A stretch of 64,000 nucleotides of DNA, taken from a virus. The stretch lies in the IMG/VR virus record IMGVR_UViG_3300009130_000023, positions 1 through 64,000 of that record. One strand, 5' to 3'. Positions 1 through 7,837 of the stretch are shown piece after piece; the stretch's first letter is position 1, and each line of letters begins with the position of its first letter. Made by a program: the position numbers and the translations under genes. Below the pieces are notes generated by a model. It had not been told where the DNA came from. It saw only the letters and a program-made list of their open reading frames with translations, and ran no database searches.

Positions 1-849
1 ACAGTCACTACTGCATCATCAAATCCTGCTTCATTCCATGGCACAGCCGTAATATCATATCTACTACCACCTGCATTAACATTAAAATCAGCAGAAGTAA
101 TTCTTATAGGAATTATTTTTCTTAAACCACTTACATCTCGAGACACATAGCCTCTCCAATCTTCAATATCTACAGGTTCATCTGATTCTTTAAGAACCGA
201 CTCAGGTACAAAATCTATTATAAGAGCATATGGAGAATTATAATGATTTGTATTTTTCTTCCCATCCAAATCATCCGCCGCCATTAATGCGCCTAAATGT
301 AATACTTCTAAAAATTTACCCATACTATAAGGTTCTATTACTTTAAAATTTACACCTGTCGCTTGTGAATGTCTATTTTTAGGACTTGGTGAAACAATTG
401 CATCAACATGAAGTTCATCAATAAAAAGTTCTAAAACAGTTCCATGTTGTTCATGAACTGCATTGGCAACTCTATTTCCACCGCCACCAGATTTTGCAAT
501 TACAAATTTTGGAGAATTTGTTTTTAATGTTTCAGGAAAATTTACTTCAGTAAAATCTAAAGCCGCTAAAGTAAAAATTGTATTAACTGCTCTATATTTG
601 TTAAGAACATTTTCTTCTGGACTAAACTCATCTCTCTGCTCTTTTTCTGATTTTTTTGCAAATCCAGGATTTAAAAATTTAGAATCTTCACCTTTTATAC
701 TTTTTGTTATATTAGGAGATAAATCGATTATCTTGATATCTCCTTGTTTTATATCACCTGTTTTATTTTCAATTTCGTTAATTCTATCTTTTGTTTTTTG
801 CTTAAAGGTTCTTTTATCTATACCTTTTTTGGTTCTTATAGCACTCATT
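1..849 (-). CDS. Virion structural protein, probably baseplate-associated (C-terminus outside window)
   Basis: An open frame starts with ATG at 849 and runs leftward without a stop to the window edge, giving at least 283 residues. The N-terminal 80 residues are charged and probably extended. The rest contains a Gly-rich turn (KSGGGGNR) and the stretch EPYSMGKFLEVLHLGA, followed by SPYALIIDFV. Such segments occur in baseplate-linked structural proteins of marine T4-like phages, but I cannot name a T4 counterpart. It is the third gene of a minus-strand operon after gp48 and gp53, with one base between the gp53 stop and this ATG, so a baseplate role is inferred mainly from context. The protein is incomplete here. 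Confidence 0.75.
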
Positions 850-850
850 T

Positions 851-1156
851 TTATATTCCTAATAGTTCACGTATTTTAGGTCCTTGTGGAATATAAATTT
901 CTACACCAGGTTCTAAATCAAATACAGGATCTTTTAATACGTCCATATTTCTTTGAGCAAATATCCACCATAATTTAGGATCATTATAAAGGTCATAAGC
1001 TAACAAATCTGGTCTATGATTATATTGAGGTTCTACTGTATATAAAAAATCATCACCACTTTCAGGAACAGGTCTTATCTTAAAATAACCAAGACGAGTT
1101 GATCCTATAGTTGTGTTGTGCCAAGGACTAGATTTTGCATAACGTAAAGTTGCCAT
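851..1156 (-). CDS. 53: Baseplate wedge subunit gp53
   Basis: 101 residues, about half the length of T4 gp53. The middle carries the family signature: YNHRPDLLAYDLYNDPKLWW followed by IFAQRNMDVLKDPVFDLEPG and IYIP, a LysM-like fold that joins wedges to the hub in the T4 baseplate. Short gp53 forms are usual in marine T4-like phages. It lies two bases after the gp48 stop and one base before the next ATG, so the three genes are almost certainly cotranscribed and translationally coupled. Assignment rests on remembered family motifs, without a search. Confidence 0.85.
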   Translation of the reverse strand: MATLRYAKSSPWHNTTIGSTRLGYFKIRPVPESGDDFLYTVEPQYNHRPDLLAYDLYNDPKLWWIFAQRNMDVLKDPVFDLEPGVEIYIPQGPKIRELLGI

Positions 1157-1158
1157 AA

Positions 1159-2055
1159 TTAAATAAATCCTGTATCTCCCTTTCCATAATCTCCCTTAAT
1201 AAATTTCTTCATATCAAATGTAGAAACATCTCGTCTGCTGTATTGTGGAACAACTGATACTGTTAATAAACTTGTTGTAGGTGCCCAAGCTGATTCACTT
1301 CCTGGCACTCCATAAGCTTCTGTTTCATAATCAAATCCTCCCGGCACCGCTGTTCCTCCTAATGGAGTAAAACCAGTACTAATATAATCTACATCTTGAG
1401 GCATATCAAATTGAAAACTTGTAACTACAACAGGAACATTTTTAAAAACATAATCGCCATATCCATTAAATTTTACTACTGGAGGCGGTTCACCTGCTCC
1501 TGGTCCTTTTCCATAATTCATTTTTGTTACAGTTCTCAAATAATGAATACAAGCTATCCAATATCTAGCTTCTAAAGAATTTTGTACAGGAAAATTTGCA
1601 GTAATTGTAATTTGTCCAACTTGACTATTTTGATAAGCCCAAAAAGGATAATTTGTATGAACAGGATGTAATGAATTATAATTTGCTTCTTGTGAAACAA
1701 GTACTGTTGGATTTGTAGGAAATACCAAACCGTTTGTATCTATTAAAGGCCCCATAATATCATTTTTATTAAACATAGATTTAATTTGTTCTGGTAAACC
1801 TAATTTTACTCGCCAATCTTGTTCTCCTGCTGGAAAAACAGTTCTGGCAGACGTTACCTTTTTAATATAAGGTATTCCATCAAAGATTTGAGCAATCATT
1901 GAATTGGATGTTCGTTTAATTTTTCCAACGAAATTAGATGCTCCGTCTAGAACGCCATCCGCAAGGGATGACACTGATTTTTTCAAATTAGATCCTTCGT
2001 TAAATCCTTTAACGTAGGCTTCCATATCTTTAAATTTGTCGGGTTTGAATGCCAT
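1159..2055 (-). CDS. 48: Baseplate tail-tube cap protein, gp48-like
   Basis: 298 residues. The C-terminal half has the pattern of the gp48 family: PPPVVKFNGYGDYVFKNVPV, then a PQDVDYIS segment, then LLTVSVVPQYSRRDVSTFDM ending in KKFIKG. In T4, gp48 sits on the baseplate hub and starts tail-tube polymerisation. The ATG at 2055 has a good Shine-Dalgarno sequence (AGGAG) nine bases upstream, and a CTAAATA late-promoter match lies at 2077-2083. T4 gp48 is longer (364 residues). gp54, the other tube-initiator protein, is the main alternative, but the C-terminal motifs fit gp48 better. Confidence 0.68.
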   Translation of the reverse strand: MAFKPDKFKDMEAYVKGFNEGSNLKKSVSSLADGVLDGASNFVGKIKRTSNSMIAQIFDGIPYIKKVTSARTVFPAGEQDWRVKLGLPEQIKSMFNKNDIMGPLIDTNGLVFPTNPTVLVSQEANYNSLHPVHTNYPFWAYQNSQVGQITITANFPVQNSLEARYWIACIHYLRTVTKMNYGKGPGAGEPPPVVKFNGYGDYVFKNVPVVVTSFQFDMPQDVDYISTGFTPLGGTAVPGGFDYETEAYGVPGSESAWAPTTSLLTVSVVPQYSRRDVSTFDMKKFIKGDYGKGDTGFI

Positions 2056-2076
2056 ACCATAATACTCCTATGCAAA

Positions 2077-2083
2077 TATTTAG
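2077..2083 (-). promoter_or_regulatory. Late promoter (CTAAATA) for the gp48-gp53 operon
   Basis: On the minus strand this reads CTAAATA, one base from the T4-type late -10 TATAAATA. The transcript would start near 2071 and give a leader of about 15 bases that holds the AGGAG of gp48. It sits beside the oppositely directed sigma70 promoter at 2084-2112, so early rightward and late leftward transcription diverge from one spot. Confidence 0.5.
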
Positions 2084-2112
2084 TTGACAAAATTAAGTGC
2101 TCTGTTTATAAT
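2084..2112 (+). promoter_or_regulatory. Consensus sigma70 promoter for gp55
   Basis: TTGACA at 2084-2089 and TATAAT at 2107-2112 are separated by exactly 17 bases, a perfect match to the bacterial housekeeping consensus. The expected start near 2119 leaves only about eight bases before the gp55 ATG. Use of a host-type promoter for the late sigma gene fits early or middle expression. Confidence 0.85.
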
Positions 2113-2126
2113 GTAGACTAATTACT

Positions 2127-2987
2127 ATGCCCCCGATGAAAAAAGTAAATTATCTAAATAATAAGGATTTGTTGTTAGAAATACACAGATCCAAGGTCAG
2201 TTATTGCAGTTTTCCTGGTGAAGACGACTCCCAATACGACTTAATAGTACCAAATATAGAGAAAATTAACGTAAGAACTGTAGCTCAAGCTAAACGTAAT
2301 CAAGCTAAAAGAATATGCCAACAAGAGTATGAAAAACAAAAGAAGCTTAATCCTAAAATAAGATATAGTGATTGTGAAATAAGTTATCAAAAAATTCCTA
2401 AAAATGATTTAGTATTCAGAGTTATGACATACGATCATATTCCAGATGAACCCGGACGTAGAAGAAATCCAAGAAGTATTGCTGACCGTAAAATTAAAGT
2501 AAATTTTCCACCATTCCAACATTGGAAATTTAATAAAGCAGGAAATTTAGTATGTGTAGGAAAGAGTCATTGGGAAGGTGGATTGCATAATGGTAAATTT
2601 AATAAAGACAATGGCAAAGTTACTACAAGGTTAGCTCAAATGTGGATGAAACTTTGTGAACGTTATTCTACCAGAAGTAATGTTAGAGGCTACACTTATA
2701 ATGATGAAATGCAAGGACAAGCTATATTACAATTAGCTCAAATTGGTTTACAATTTGATGAATCAAAATCTAATAACCCTTTTGCATACTATACAGCGGC
2801 AGTTACAAATTCATTTGTTCGAATTATTAATATCGAAAAACGAAATCAAAACATTAGAGATGACATATTGGAAATGAATGATATGATGCCTAGTAGTACT
2901 AGACAAGCCCAGGCTTCCAATACAGCACCCGGAACACCACCTCAACCAACTCCTACAAAGAAACCGGTTAAGAAAAAAACACGTTAA
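2127..2987 (+). CDS. 55: Late-transcription sigma factor gp55
   Basis: 286 residues; T4 gp55 has 185. gp55 is a minimal sigma factor that replaces host sigma and recognises the TATAAATA element of late promoters. The signature is YTYNDEMQGQAILQLAQIGL, followed by FDESKSNNPFAYYTAAVTNS and FVRIINIEKRNQNIRDD, as in sigma region 2. The N-terminal extension of about 130 residues is basic. The C-terminus (from about 255) is Pro/Thr/Lys-rich and probably disordered. The first ATG is at 2127; a second in-frame ATG at 2136 is possible, and neither has a Shine-Dalgarno sequence. Many (N)ATAAATA elements in this window are its expected targets. Confidence 0.9.
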   Translation: MPPMKKVNYLNNKDLLLEIHRSKVSYCSFPGEDDSQYDLIVPNIEKINVRTVAQAKRNQAKRICQQEYEKQKKLNPKIRYSDCEISYQKIPKNDLVFRVMTYDHIPDEPGRRRNPRSIADRKIKVNFPPFQHWKFNKAGNLVCVGKSHWEGGLHNGKFNKDNGKVTTRLAQMWMKLCERYSTRSNVRGYTYNDEMQGQAILQLAQIGLQFDESKSNNPFAYYTAAVTNSFVRIINIEKRNQNIRDDILEMNDMMPSSTRQAQASNTAPGTPPQPTPTKKPVKKKTR

Positions 2988-2989
2988 GG

Positions 2990-3018
2990 TTGACATAAAA
3001 ATAAATTTAGTTTAAACT
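2990..3018 (+). promoter_or_regulatory. Sigma70-type promoter for gp47-gp46
   Basis: TTGACA at 2990-2995, a 17-base spacer, and TAAACT at 3013-3018 (four of six -10 consensus bases). It begins three bases after the gp55 stop and would start transcription near 3025, before the gp47 Shine-Dalgarno sequence at 3038. It gives the recombination genes their own early promoter. Confidence 0.65.
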
Positions 3019-3049
3019 AAAGAGCAAACTAAAATACAGGAGATATGAC

Positions 3050-4054
3050 TTGTTTAAAAAATTAGCAGTATTCACGGACATTCATTTTGGACTAAAATCA
3101 AATTCAAAAATTCATAATAACGATTGCGAAGAATTCATAGATTGGTATATAGAACAAGCCAAAGAACGAGGTTGTGAAACAGGAATGTTTTGTGGTGATT
3201 GGCATCATAATAGAAATTCATTAAATTTAACAACTATGGATGCTTCTTTAAGAAGTTTAGAAAAATTAGGTAAGGCATTTGAAAATTTTTATTTTTTCCC
3301 AGGTAATCACGATTTATATTTTAAGGACAAACGAGATATTCATTCTGTAGAATTTGGAAAATTTATTCCGGGTATTACTATTGTTAATGAAGTGACAACT
3401 ATAGGAGAGGTAACTATGGTTCCATGGATGATAGGTGATGAATGGAAAAAAGTAACCAAAATAAAAGCCAAATATATGTTTGGACATTTTGAGTTACCAC
3501 ATTTCTTAATGAACGCTATGATAGAAATGCCAGATACTGGAGAATTAATGCCTGCTAATTTTAAAAATCAAGAGTATGTATTTTCTGGACACTTTCATAA
3601 AAGACAAACAGCTAAAAATATAACTTATATTGGTAATGCTATGCCACACAATTACGCAGATGTTGATGACAATGAAAGAGGAATGATGTTTTTAGAATGG
3701 GGCAAAGAACCTGAATATATTAATTGGTGGAACTGTCCAAAATATAAAAATGTTAAATTAAGTGAATTACTAGATAAAACAAAAGAAATAATGAAACCAA
3801 AAATGCATTTAAGAGTAACTTTGGATGTAGATATTAGTTATGAAGAAGCAAGTTTTATTAAAGAAAATTTCATGAAGGAGTATAATTGTAGAGAAATTGT
3901 ATTAATACCTAGTAAGAAAGATGAAGAAATTCATACAGATTTGGATGTTACAAAATTTGAATCTGTGGATCAAATTGTTTCAAAAGAAATAGAAGCAATT
4001 GATTCTGACAACTACGATAAAAAAGTATTGTTGTCAATTTATAGAGACTTGTAA
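3050..4054 (+). CDS. 47: Recombination endonuclease subunit gp47 (SbcD/Mre11 type)
   Basis: 334 residues, the length of T4 gp47 (339). This is the metallophosphoesterase subunit of the gp46/47 complex that resects DNA ends for recombination-dependent replication and host DNA breakdown. Metal-binding motifs are in order: FTDIHFG (D10, H12), CGDWHH (D50), PGNHD (N86, H87) and SGHFH near residue 180. The start is the TTG at 3050: AGGAG lies at 3038-3042, seven bases upstream, and the protein motifs begin at once. The nearby ATG at 3045 is in another frame and stops after six codons. The stop overlaps the gp46 ATG by one base (TAATG). Confidence 0.92.
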   Translation: MFKKLAVFTDIHFGLKSNSKIHNNDCEEFIDWYIEQAKERGCETGMFCGDWHHNRNSLNLTTMDASLRSLEKLGKAFENFYFFPGNHDLYFKDKRDIHSVEFGKFIPGITIVNEVTTIGEVTMVPWMIGDEWKKVTKIKAKYMFGHFELPHFLMNAMIEMPDTGELMPANFKNQEYVFSGHFHKRQTAKNITYIGNAMPHNYADVDDNERGMMFLEWGKEPEYINWWNCPKYKNVKLSELLDKTKEIMKPKMHLRVTLDVDISYEEASFIKENFMKEYNCREIVLIPSKKDEEIHTDLDVTKFESVDQIVSKEIEAIDSDNYDKKVLLSIYRDL

Positions 4055-5841
4055 TGATTAAAATTAATAACCTGACAGTAAAAAATTTCATGAGCGTGGG
4101 ACAACAAACCCAAGCAATAAATTTCCAACAACAATTACTAACATTAGTATTAGGAGAAAATCTTGATATGGGTGGTGATGACGCTGGAAGTAGAAATGGT
4201 ACAGGTAAAACAACCATTATAAATGCTTTAAGTTATGCATTATTTGGTGAAGCATTAACCAAAATTAAAAGAGATAATTTAGTTAACAAAACCAATAATA
4301 AAAATATGATGGTTACAATAACTTTTGAAAAAGCATCTACAAAATATAGAATAGAACGTGGACGAAAACCAAACATATTGAAGTATTATGTAAATGATAC
4401 AGAACAAGAAATGTCTGAAGATGCACAAGGAGACAGCAGAAAAACACAAGAAGATATAAGTCGTATGTTAGGTATAAGTTCTAGGATGTTTAAACATATT
4501 GTTGCTTTAAACACTTATACACAACCTTTTTTAAGTTTACATCATACAGAACAACAGGATATAATTGAACAATTATTGGGTATAACATTATTATCTGAAA
4601 AGGCGGCAATACTTAAAGAAAAAATTAAAGGAATGAAAGAAGAAATTGCATTAGAAACTGCAAGATTAGAACAAATTAAAATTAGCAATGATAGAATTGA
4701 AGAAACAATCGTATCACTTACAAATAAATCAAAAGCATGGGAAACACAAAAACAAGTAGATTTAAAAGATATGCAAGACACTATTAAAAAATTAGAATCT
4801 GTAAACATTGATAAAGAATTAAAATTACATAAAGAATTAGAATCTTGGAATAAACTTAATGATAAAATAATGCAATTACAAACAGATGTAGAAAATTATG
4901 AATCCACAATTGAACAATCCGACAAAGTTGCAAAGAAAATAGATATAGATTTAGAAGGTTTACATAAAGAAGCTATATGTTATGCTTGTGGTCAAGATTT
5001 ACCAATAGACAAAATAAGAGGTATGCAAAGAACATTAGAAGAAGAATATGGCGAAGCAAATAGTTATGTTATAGATTTAAGTATAAAATTAAGTAAAGTT
5101 GAAAATGAAATAGGAAAATTAGGAAAACTTGGAACTAAACCTGAAACATTTTATGATACAGTTACAGATGCATATGAACATAAAAACCATTTAGATAATT
5201 TAAAATCAAATCTTAAAACAAAATATTTAGATGAAAATCCTTACACTGACCAAGTTGATGAACTTAAAAATCAAGCAGTACAAGAAATTAAATGGGATAA
5301 TGTTAATACAATGCAAACACTAAAAGAACACCAAGAGTTTTTAATGAAGTTATTAACTAACAAAGACAGTTTTATTAGAAAGAAAATTATAGATCAAAAT
5401 TTAGGATTCCTTAATAGTAGATTAATGAAATATTTGGATCAATTAGGTTTACCTCATATTGTTACATTTAAAAATGATTTAACTGTAGAAATAACACAAT
5501 TAGGACAAGATTTAGACTTTGATAATTTAAGTAGAGGTGAAAGAAACAGATTAATACTAGGATTAAGTTTTGCATTTAGAGATGTTTGGGAAAATTTATA
5601 TCAACAAATTAATTTATTGTTTATAGATGAATTAATAGATAGTGGTATGGATGTAGCTGGAGTAGAAAGTTCTTTAGCAATTCTTAAAAAGATGAGTAGA
5701 GAAAGAAGTAAAAACATATTCCTTATAAGTCACAAAGATGAATTAATAGGACGTGTGAATAATGTACTTAAAGTAGTAAAAGAAAATGGATTTACGTCAT
5801 ACGCTAACGATATGGAGGTTTATGAGCCAACTGGAAGATGA
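4054..5841 (+). CDS. 46: Recombination endonuclease subunit gp46 (SbcC/Rad50 type)
   Basis: 595 residues (T4 gp46 has 560). ATPase of the Mre11/Rad50-like complex. Walker A is GSRNGTGKTT (residues 45-54), preceded by an Asp/Gly-rich loop. Two long Lys/Glu-rich coiled-coil arms flank a zinc hook CYAC (C309, C312). The C-terminal half of the nucleotide-binding domain has the ABC signature LSRGERNRL and Walker B NLLFIDE. Translation is coupled to gp47 through TAATG. The last 20 bases overlap the start of the next gene. Lysine and glutamate codons are nearly all AAA/GAA, as in the neighbouring genes. Confidence 0.93.
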   Translation: MIKINNLTVKNFMSVGQQTQAINFQQQLLTLVLGENLDMGGDDAGSRNGTGKTTIINALSYALFGEALTKIKRDNLVNKTNNKNMMVTITFEKASTKYRIERGRKPNILKYYVNDTEQEMSEDAQGDSRKTQEDISRMLGISSRMFKHIVALNTYTQPFLSLHHTEQQDIIEQLLGITLLSEKAAILKEKIKGMKEEIALETARLEQIKISNDRIEETIVSLTNKSKAWETQKQVDLKDMQDTIKKLESVNIDKELKLHKELESWNKLNDKIMQLQTDVENYESTIEQSDKVAKKIDIDLEGLHKEAICYACGQDLPIDKIRGMQRTLEEEYGEANSYVIDLSIKLSKVENEIGKLGKLGTKPETFYDTVTDAYEHKNHLDNLKSNLKTKYLDENPYTDQVDELKNQAVQEIKWDNVNTMQTLKEHQEFLMKLLTNKDSFIRKKIIDQNLGFLNSRLMKYLDQLGLPHIVTFKNDLTVEITQLGQDLDFDNLSRGERNRLILGLSFAFRDVWENLYQQINLLFIDELIDSGMDVAGVESSLAILKKMSRERSKNIFLISHKDELIGRVNNVLKVVKENGFTSYANDMEVYEPTGR

Positions 5842-6061
5842 TACGCACGACAAACTAACTAAAGCATACTTAGATTACTTTAAAGCTAATGAGTTGTTTG
5901 CTAAAAAGAAAAGTAAAATTCCAAAAATAGATGCCAGAAGAGCACTTGGAAAGATACGTATATTAGCAAGGAAACGAAGAAAAGAACTTCATGATGAATA
6001 TATAAAAGCAAAAAAAGATAGGAAGTTATTAAAAACAATTAACAATGGCAAGCAAGAGTAA
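5822..6061 (+). CDS. Small basic protein of unknown function
   Basis: 79 residues from the ATG at 5822, preceded by GGAGG at 5814-5818 inside the end of gp46. An upstream in-frame ATG at 5786 would add 12 residues, but the Shine-Dalgarno position favours 5822. The protein is Lys/Arg-rich, mostly helical, and ends in a strongly basic stretch (ARKRRKELHDEY). It sits between gp46 and a recombination nuclease and overlaps both genes, so a DNA-binding or recombination role is plausible. I do not recognise the family. Confidence 0.7.
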   Translation: MSQLEDDTHDKLTKAYLDYFKANELFAKKKSKIPKIDARRALGKIRILARKRRKELHDEYIKAKKDRKLLKTINNGKQE

Positions 6062-6587
6062 AAATAAAGGAAAAGGATTTGAAAGAGAAATGGCAAATTT
6101 CTTGTCTGATTTATATCAGCTGTCTTTCATCCGGGTACCGGCAAGTGGTGCGTTCGTTGGCGGAGCCAACGCGGTCCGTAAGGACATTTTGTCCGAAGGA
6201 CAAATCCGCGGAGCGAAAAGCGACATAATACCTCCTGACACGTGGAATCATTTCAATATGGAATGTAAAAACTATTCAGAATTTCCTTTTCATCAGCTTG
6301 TATGGAATAAACCTGTTCTTAAACTAGATGAATGGTTAGAACAAACATTAGATTCAGCACAAGATAAAGATTTCAACATCCTAGCAATGAAATTCAACCG
6401 TAAAGGTAGGTATGTGTGCTTCGAAACCAAATTGACGGCACCAGAACGTCAGGTTAGGTTAACTATGGGTAGTCATGTTCTTTATACTCATAATAAATCT
6501 AATACACACTGGGTTTTTACAGAATTTGATTCCTTTTGGCAACTTAATAAATCACAGGTTGCACAATTATCAACTCAAGGCATATAA
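6045..6587 (+). CDS. PD-(D/E)XK nuclease, Holliday-junction-resolvase-like
   Basis: 180 residues. The layout fits the Hjc/RecB nuclease fold: KNKGKGFEREMANFL at the N-terminus (the helix with the first acidic residue), RVPASGAF near residue 30, GAKSDIIPP (D60) and MECKNY (E73, K75), that is E-X20ish-D-X12ish-E-X-K. Such enzymes cut branched or recombination DNA, which suits its place in a run with gp46/47. Residues 28-60 are encoded by an unusually G+C-rich stretch (6131-6220) full of perfect inverted repeats. The start overlaps the preceding gene by 17 bases. Enzyme class is fairly safe; junction specificity is inferred. Confidence 0.7.
   Translation: MASKSKNKGKGFEREMANFLSDLYQLSFIRVPASGAFVGGANAVRKDILSEGQIRGAKSDIIPPDTWNHFNMECKNYSEFPFHQLVWNKPVLKLDEWLEQTLDSAQDKDFNILAMKFNRKGRYVCFETKLTAPERQVRLTMGSHVLYTHNKSNTHWVFTEFDSFWQLNKSQVAQLSTQGI
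6131..6212. repeat. Cluster of short perfect inverted repeats inside the nuclease gene
   Basis: In 82 bases: CCGGGTACCGG (6131-6141); CGTTGGC-GGA-GCCAACG (6155-6171); GTCC-GTAA-GGAC (6174-6185); TTGTCC-GAA-GGACAA (6189-6203); TCCGCGGA (6205-6212). The stretch is much richer in G+C than its surroundings, yet the reading frame stays open. Confidence 0.8.
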
Positions 6588-6976
6588 CCAAAATAACAAT
6601 ATAGCAACTCCGTTTAATCGAGGGAGCTCGATTCATCTTGAAGCCGCCAATTTGTGCGGTTAGATTCTGATGTGTTGCACATTACATAAAGAAGGTGCTC
6701 TGTGAAAAAGATACAACACCAAGATTATTAGTTTGATTTGTGTAGAATTAATAATCTCCCGTAACTATAGAAGTTCTGAGTAGGGGGTTAGCGGGTTACC
6801 GCCTCCGTAAAAAATCTCTTTGCACGAAATGGCAGGCTCATCTCGCATGATGACTGTGCTTCTCCCGTTTTGGGAGAAGTATGGTTGAACTATCTGCATG
6901 ATGCAAGTTACTTCGTAACAAATTAATAGGATAAACAGTGGGTCGAAGACCAACTTGAATGAACGAAGTTCATTCA
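6588..6976. other. 389-base gap between convergent genes, filled with hairpins
   Basis: No convincing gene lies here. Perfect stems: AATCGAG/CTCGATT (6616-6633), CCGC/GCGG (6644-6659), AGATTATTA/TAATAATCT (6722-6757), GCGG/CCGC (6791-6802), CTTCTCCC/GGGAGAAG with loop GTTTT (6859-6879), GTTAC/GTAAC (6907-6919), GGTC/GACC (6941-6951) and GAATGAAC/GTTCATTC (6957-6975). None is followed by a T-run on either strand, so they are not classical terminators, although the position between two converging transcripts suits transcript ends. A 70-codon GTG frame on the minus strand (6977-6765) overlaps the stop of the HemD-like gene as TAGTG, but its translation looks random. A structured RNA or a block of palindromic elements is possible. 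Confidence 0.6.
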
Positions 6977-7549
6977 CTATACATTAGGATCAAATACTTT
7001 TGTTTCTTTCCACAGTGCTCGATCAGGATCACAACTCTGAGTGTGGTTTAAAAGTGTTGTAGGCCAACTTCTTATTTCAAATTCTTTTAATACTGTATTG
7101 CTGTATACGTGCAATATGTCTGGACTCATCTTTAATATTTTTTTAACGTTAGTTTTGTGCGGTTCGCTTTTGTATGTTTGGATTGTTGTAACTTTTTGTA
7201 TATGTGAAAAATCTCGTGCCCATTTGTCTCCCCTTAACCATGTAATATCTCCTGTGTCTCGCGACACGATCCGAATTTCTTCGGCGCGGGGGCGCCAGTC
7301 TATATGTTTGAATCCCATCTCATGAAGTCTATCGTAAGTTTTAGAACCTACGCATATAACCTTTTGATCGAACAACGGCTCAAGAGAATACTTGTAGTGC
7401 TCGATGGCTTTGATGTGAGTTATTAACAAGGCTTGTTTTTTTGCTTCTTTGTGGTCCACTGTCGTGGACTTTAAGCAAGGCAACCAGGAGTCGTCTTGAT
7501 GCACCCAGTCGGGCTTGTTAATTTGTGTGTAAATTTCCATTACAGGCAT
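6977..7549 (-). CDS. HemD-like protein (putative uroporphyrinogen-III synthase fold)
   Basis: 190 residues, against about 245 for cellular HemD. I see the alternating pattern of the two-domain HemD fold: ALLITHIKAIEHY, then ICVGSKTYDRLHEMGFKHID (like the family's conserved V-G-x-x-T-x-x-x-L-x-x-x-G-F), TWLRGDKWARDF (the L-R-G element), a Val-rich strand before IQTYKSEP (the Y-x-x-x-P element), and HVYSNTVLKEF. The final helix-strand unit of HemD appears to be missing. HemD closes hydroxymethylbilane to uroporphyrinogen III. A HemB homologue lies at 18496, which strengthens the call. Residues 80-100 are encoded by hairpin-rich, G+C-rich DNA. The start could instead be the fourth codon. No sequence search was possible. 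Confidence 0.5.
   Translation of the reverse strand: MPVMEIYTQINKPDWVHQDDSWLPCLKSTTVDHKEAKKQALLITHIKAIEHYKYSLEPLFDQKVICVGSKTYDRLHEMGFKHIDWRPRAEEIRIVSRDTGDITWLRGDKWARDFSHIQKVTTIQTYKSEPHKTNVKKILKMSPDILHVYSNTVLKEFEIRSWPTTLLNHTQSCDPDRALWKETKVFDPNV
7254..7296. repeat. Three adjoining perfect hairpins inside the HemD-like gene
   Basis: GTGTC-TCGC-GACAC (7254-7267), CCGAA-TTTC-TTCGG (7271-7284) and GGCGC-GGGG-GCGCC (7283-7296). The third shares two bases with the second. The block is very rich in G+C in an AT-rich genome. A further stem GTCCAC/GTGGAC lies at 7454-7469 in the same gene. Confidence 0.8.
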
Positions 7550-7613
7550 ATTTAGAACGGTATCCTCACAGAATTAAGTATTCATATAATGTTATAGGTA
7601 TCAAAATTGTGGA

Positions 7614-7832
7614 TTAAAAGAATGGTAAACCTGATTTTTTAGTCGTATCAAGGTTTTCTTTCACTATTGTGGACATAATTTCGCGATCTTCGTAGGTTGT
7701 ATTAAATGCTTCATCCAAAGTTAATCCGCCACGCATATACCAAGCTAATCTCATGATATCTGCTTTAAGCTGTTTGCTCTCACTATCTAGGACCTTCACC
7801 TCCTGTAAAATTTCAGGGAGAGTTTTTGTCAA
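7614..7832 (-). CDS. Small -1-frame ORF after gp26, probable tail-assembly-chaperone extension
   Basis: 72 codons from a TTG at 7832; there is no ATG. The frame is open upstream into the end of gp26 and is entered exactly by a -1 slip at 7844-7850, which would give a 363-residue fusion (287 of gp26, four linker residues, then this ORF). The sequence is helical and contains LAWYMRGGLTLDEAF and YEDREIM, reminiscent of the C-terminal T part of lambda-type G-T chaperones. It lies beside the tape-measure gene, as such chaperones do. The AAGG before the TTG is very close, so independent initiation would be weak. Function is inferred from organisation. Confidence 0.6.
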   Translation of the reverse strand: MTKTLPEILQEVKVLDSESKQLKADIMRLAWYMRGGLTLDEAFNTTYEDREIMSTIVKENLDTTKKSGLPFF

Positions 7833-7837
7833 GATCC

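Noticed and set aside
6859-6879. Terminator call for the eight-pair hairpin in the convergent gap
   Set aside because: No T-run follows on either strand.
6765-6977. 70-codon minus-strand frame starting GTG, coupled to the HemD-like stop as TAGTG
   Set aside because: The coupling is neat, but the frame runs through five perfect hairpins, uses codons unlike the neighbours and gives no protein-like pattern; hairpin constraint explains the open frame better.
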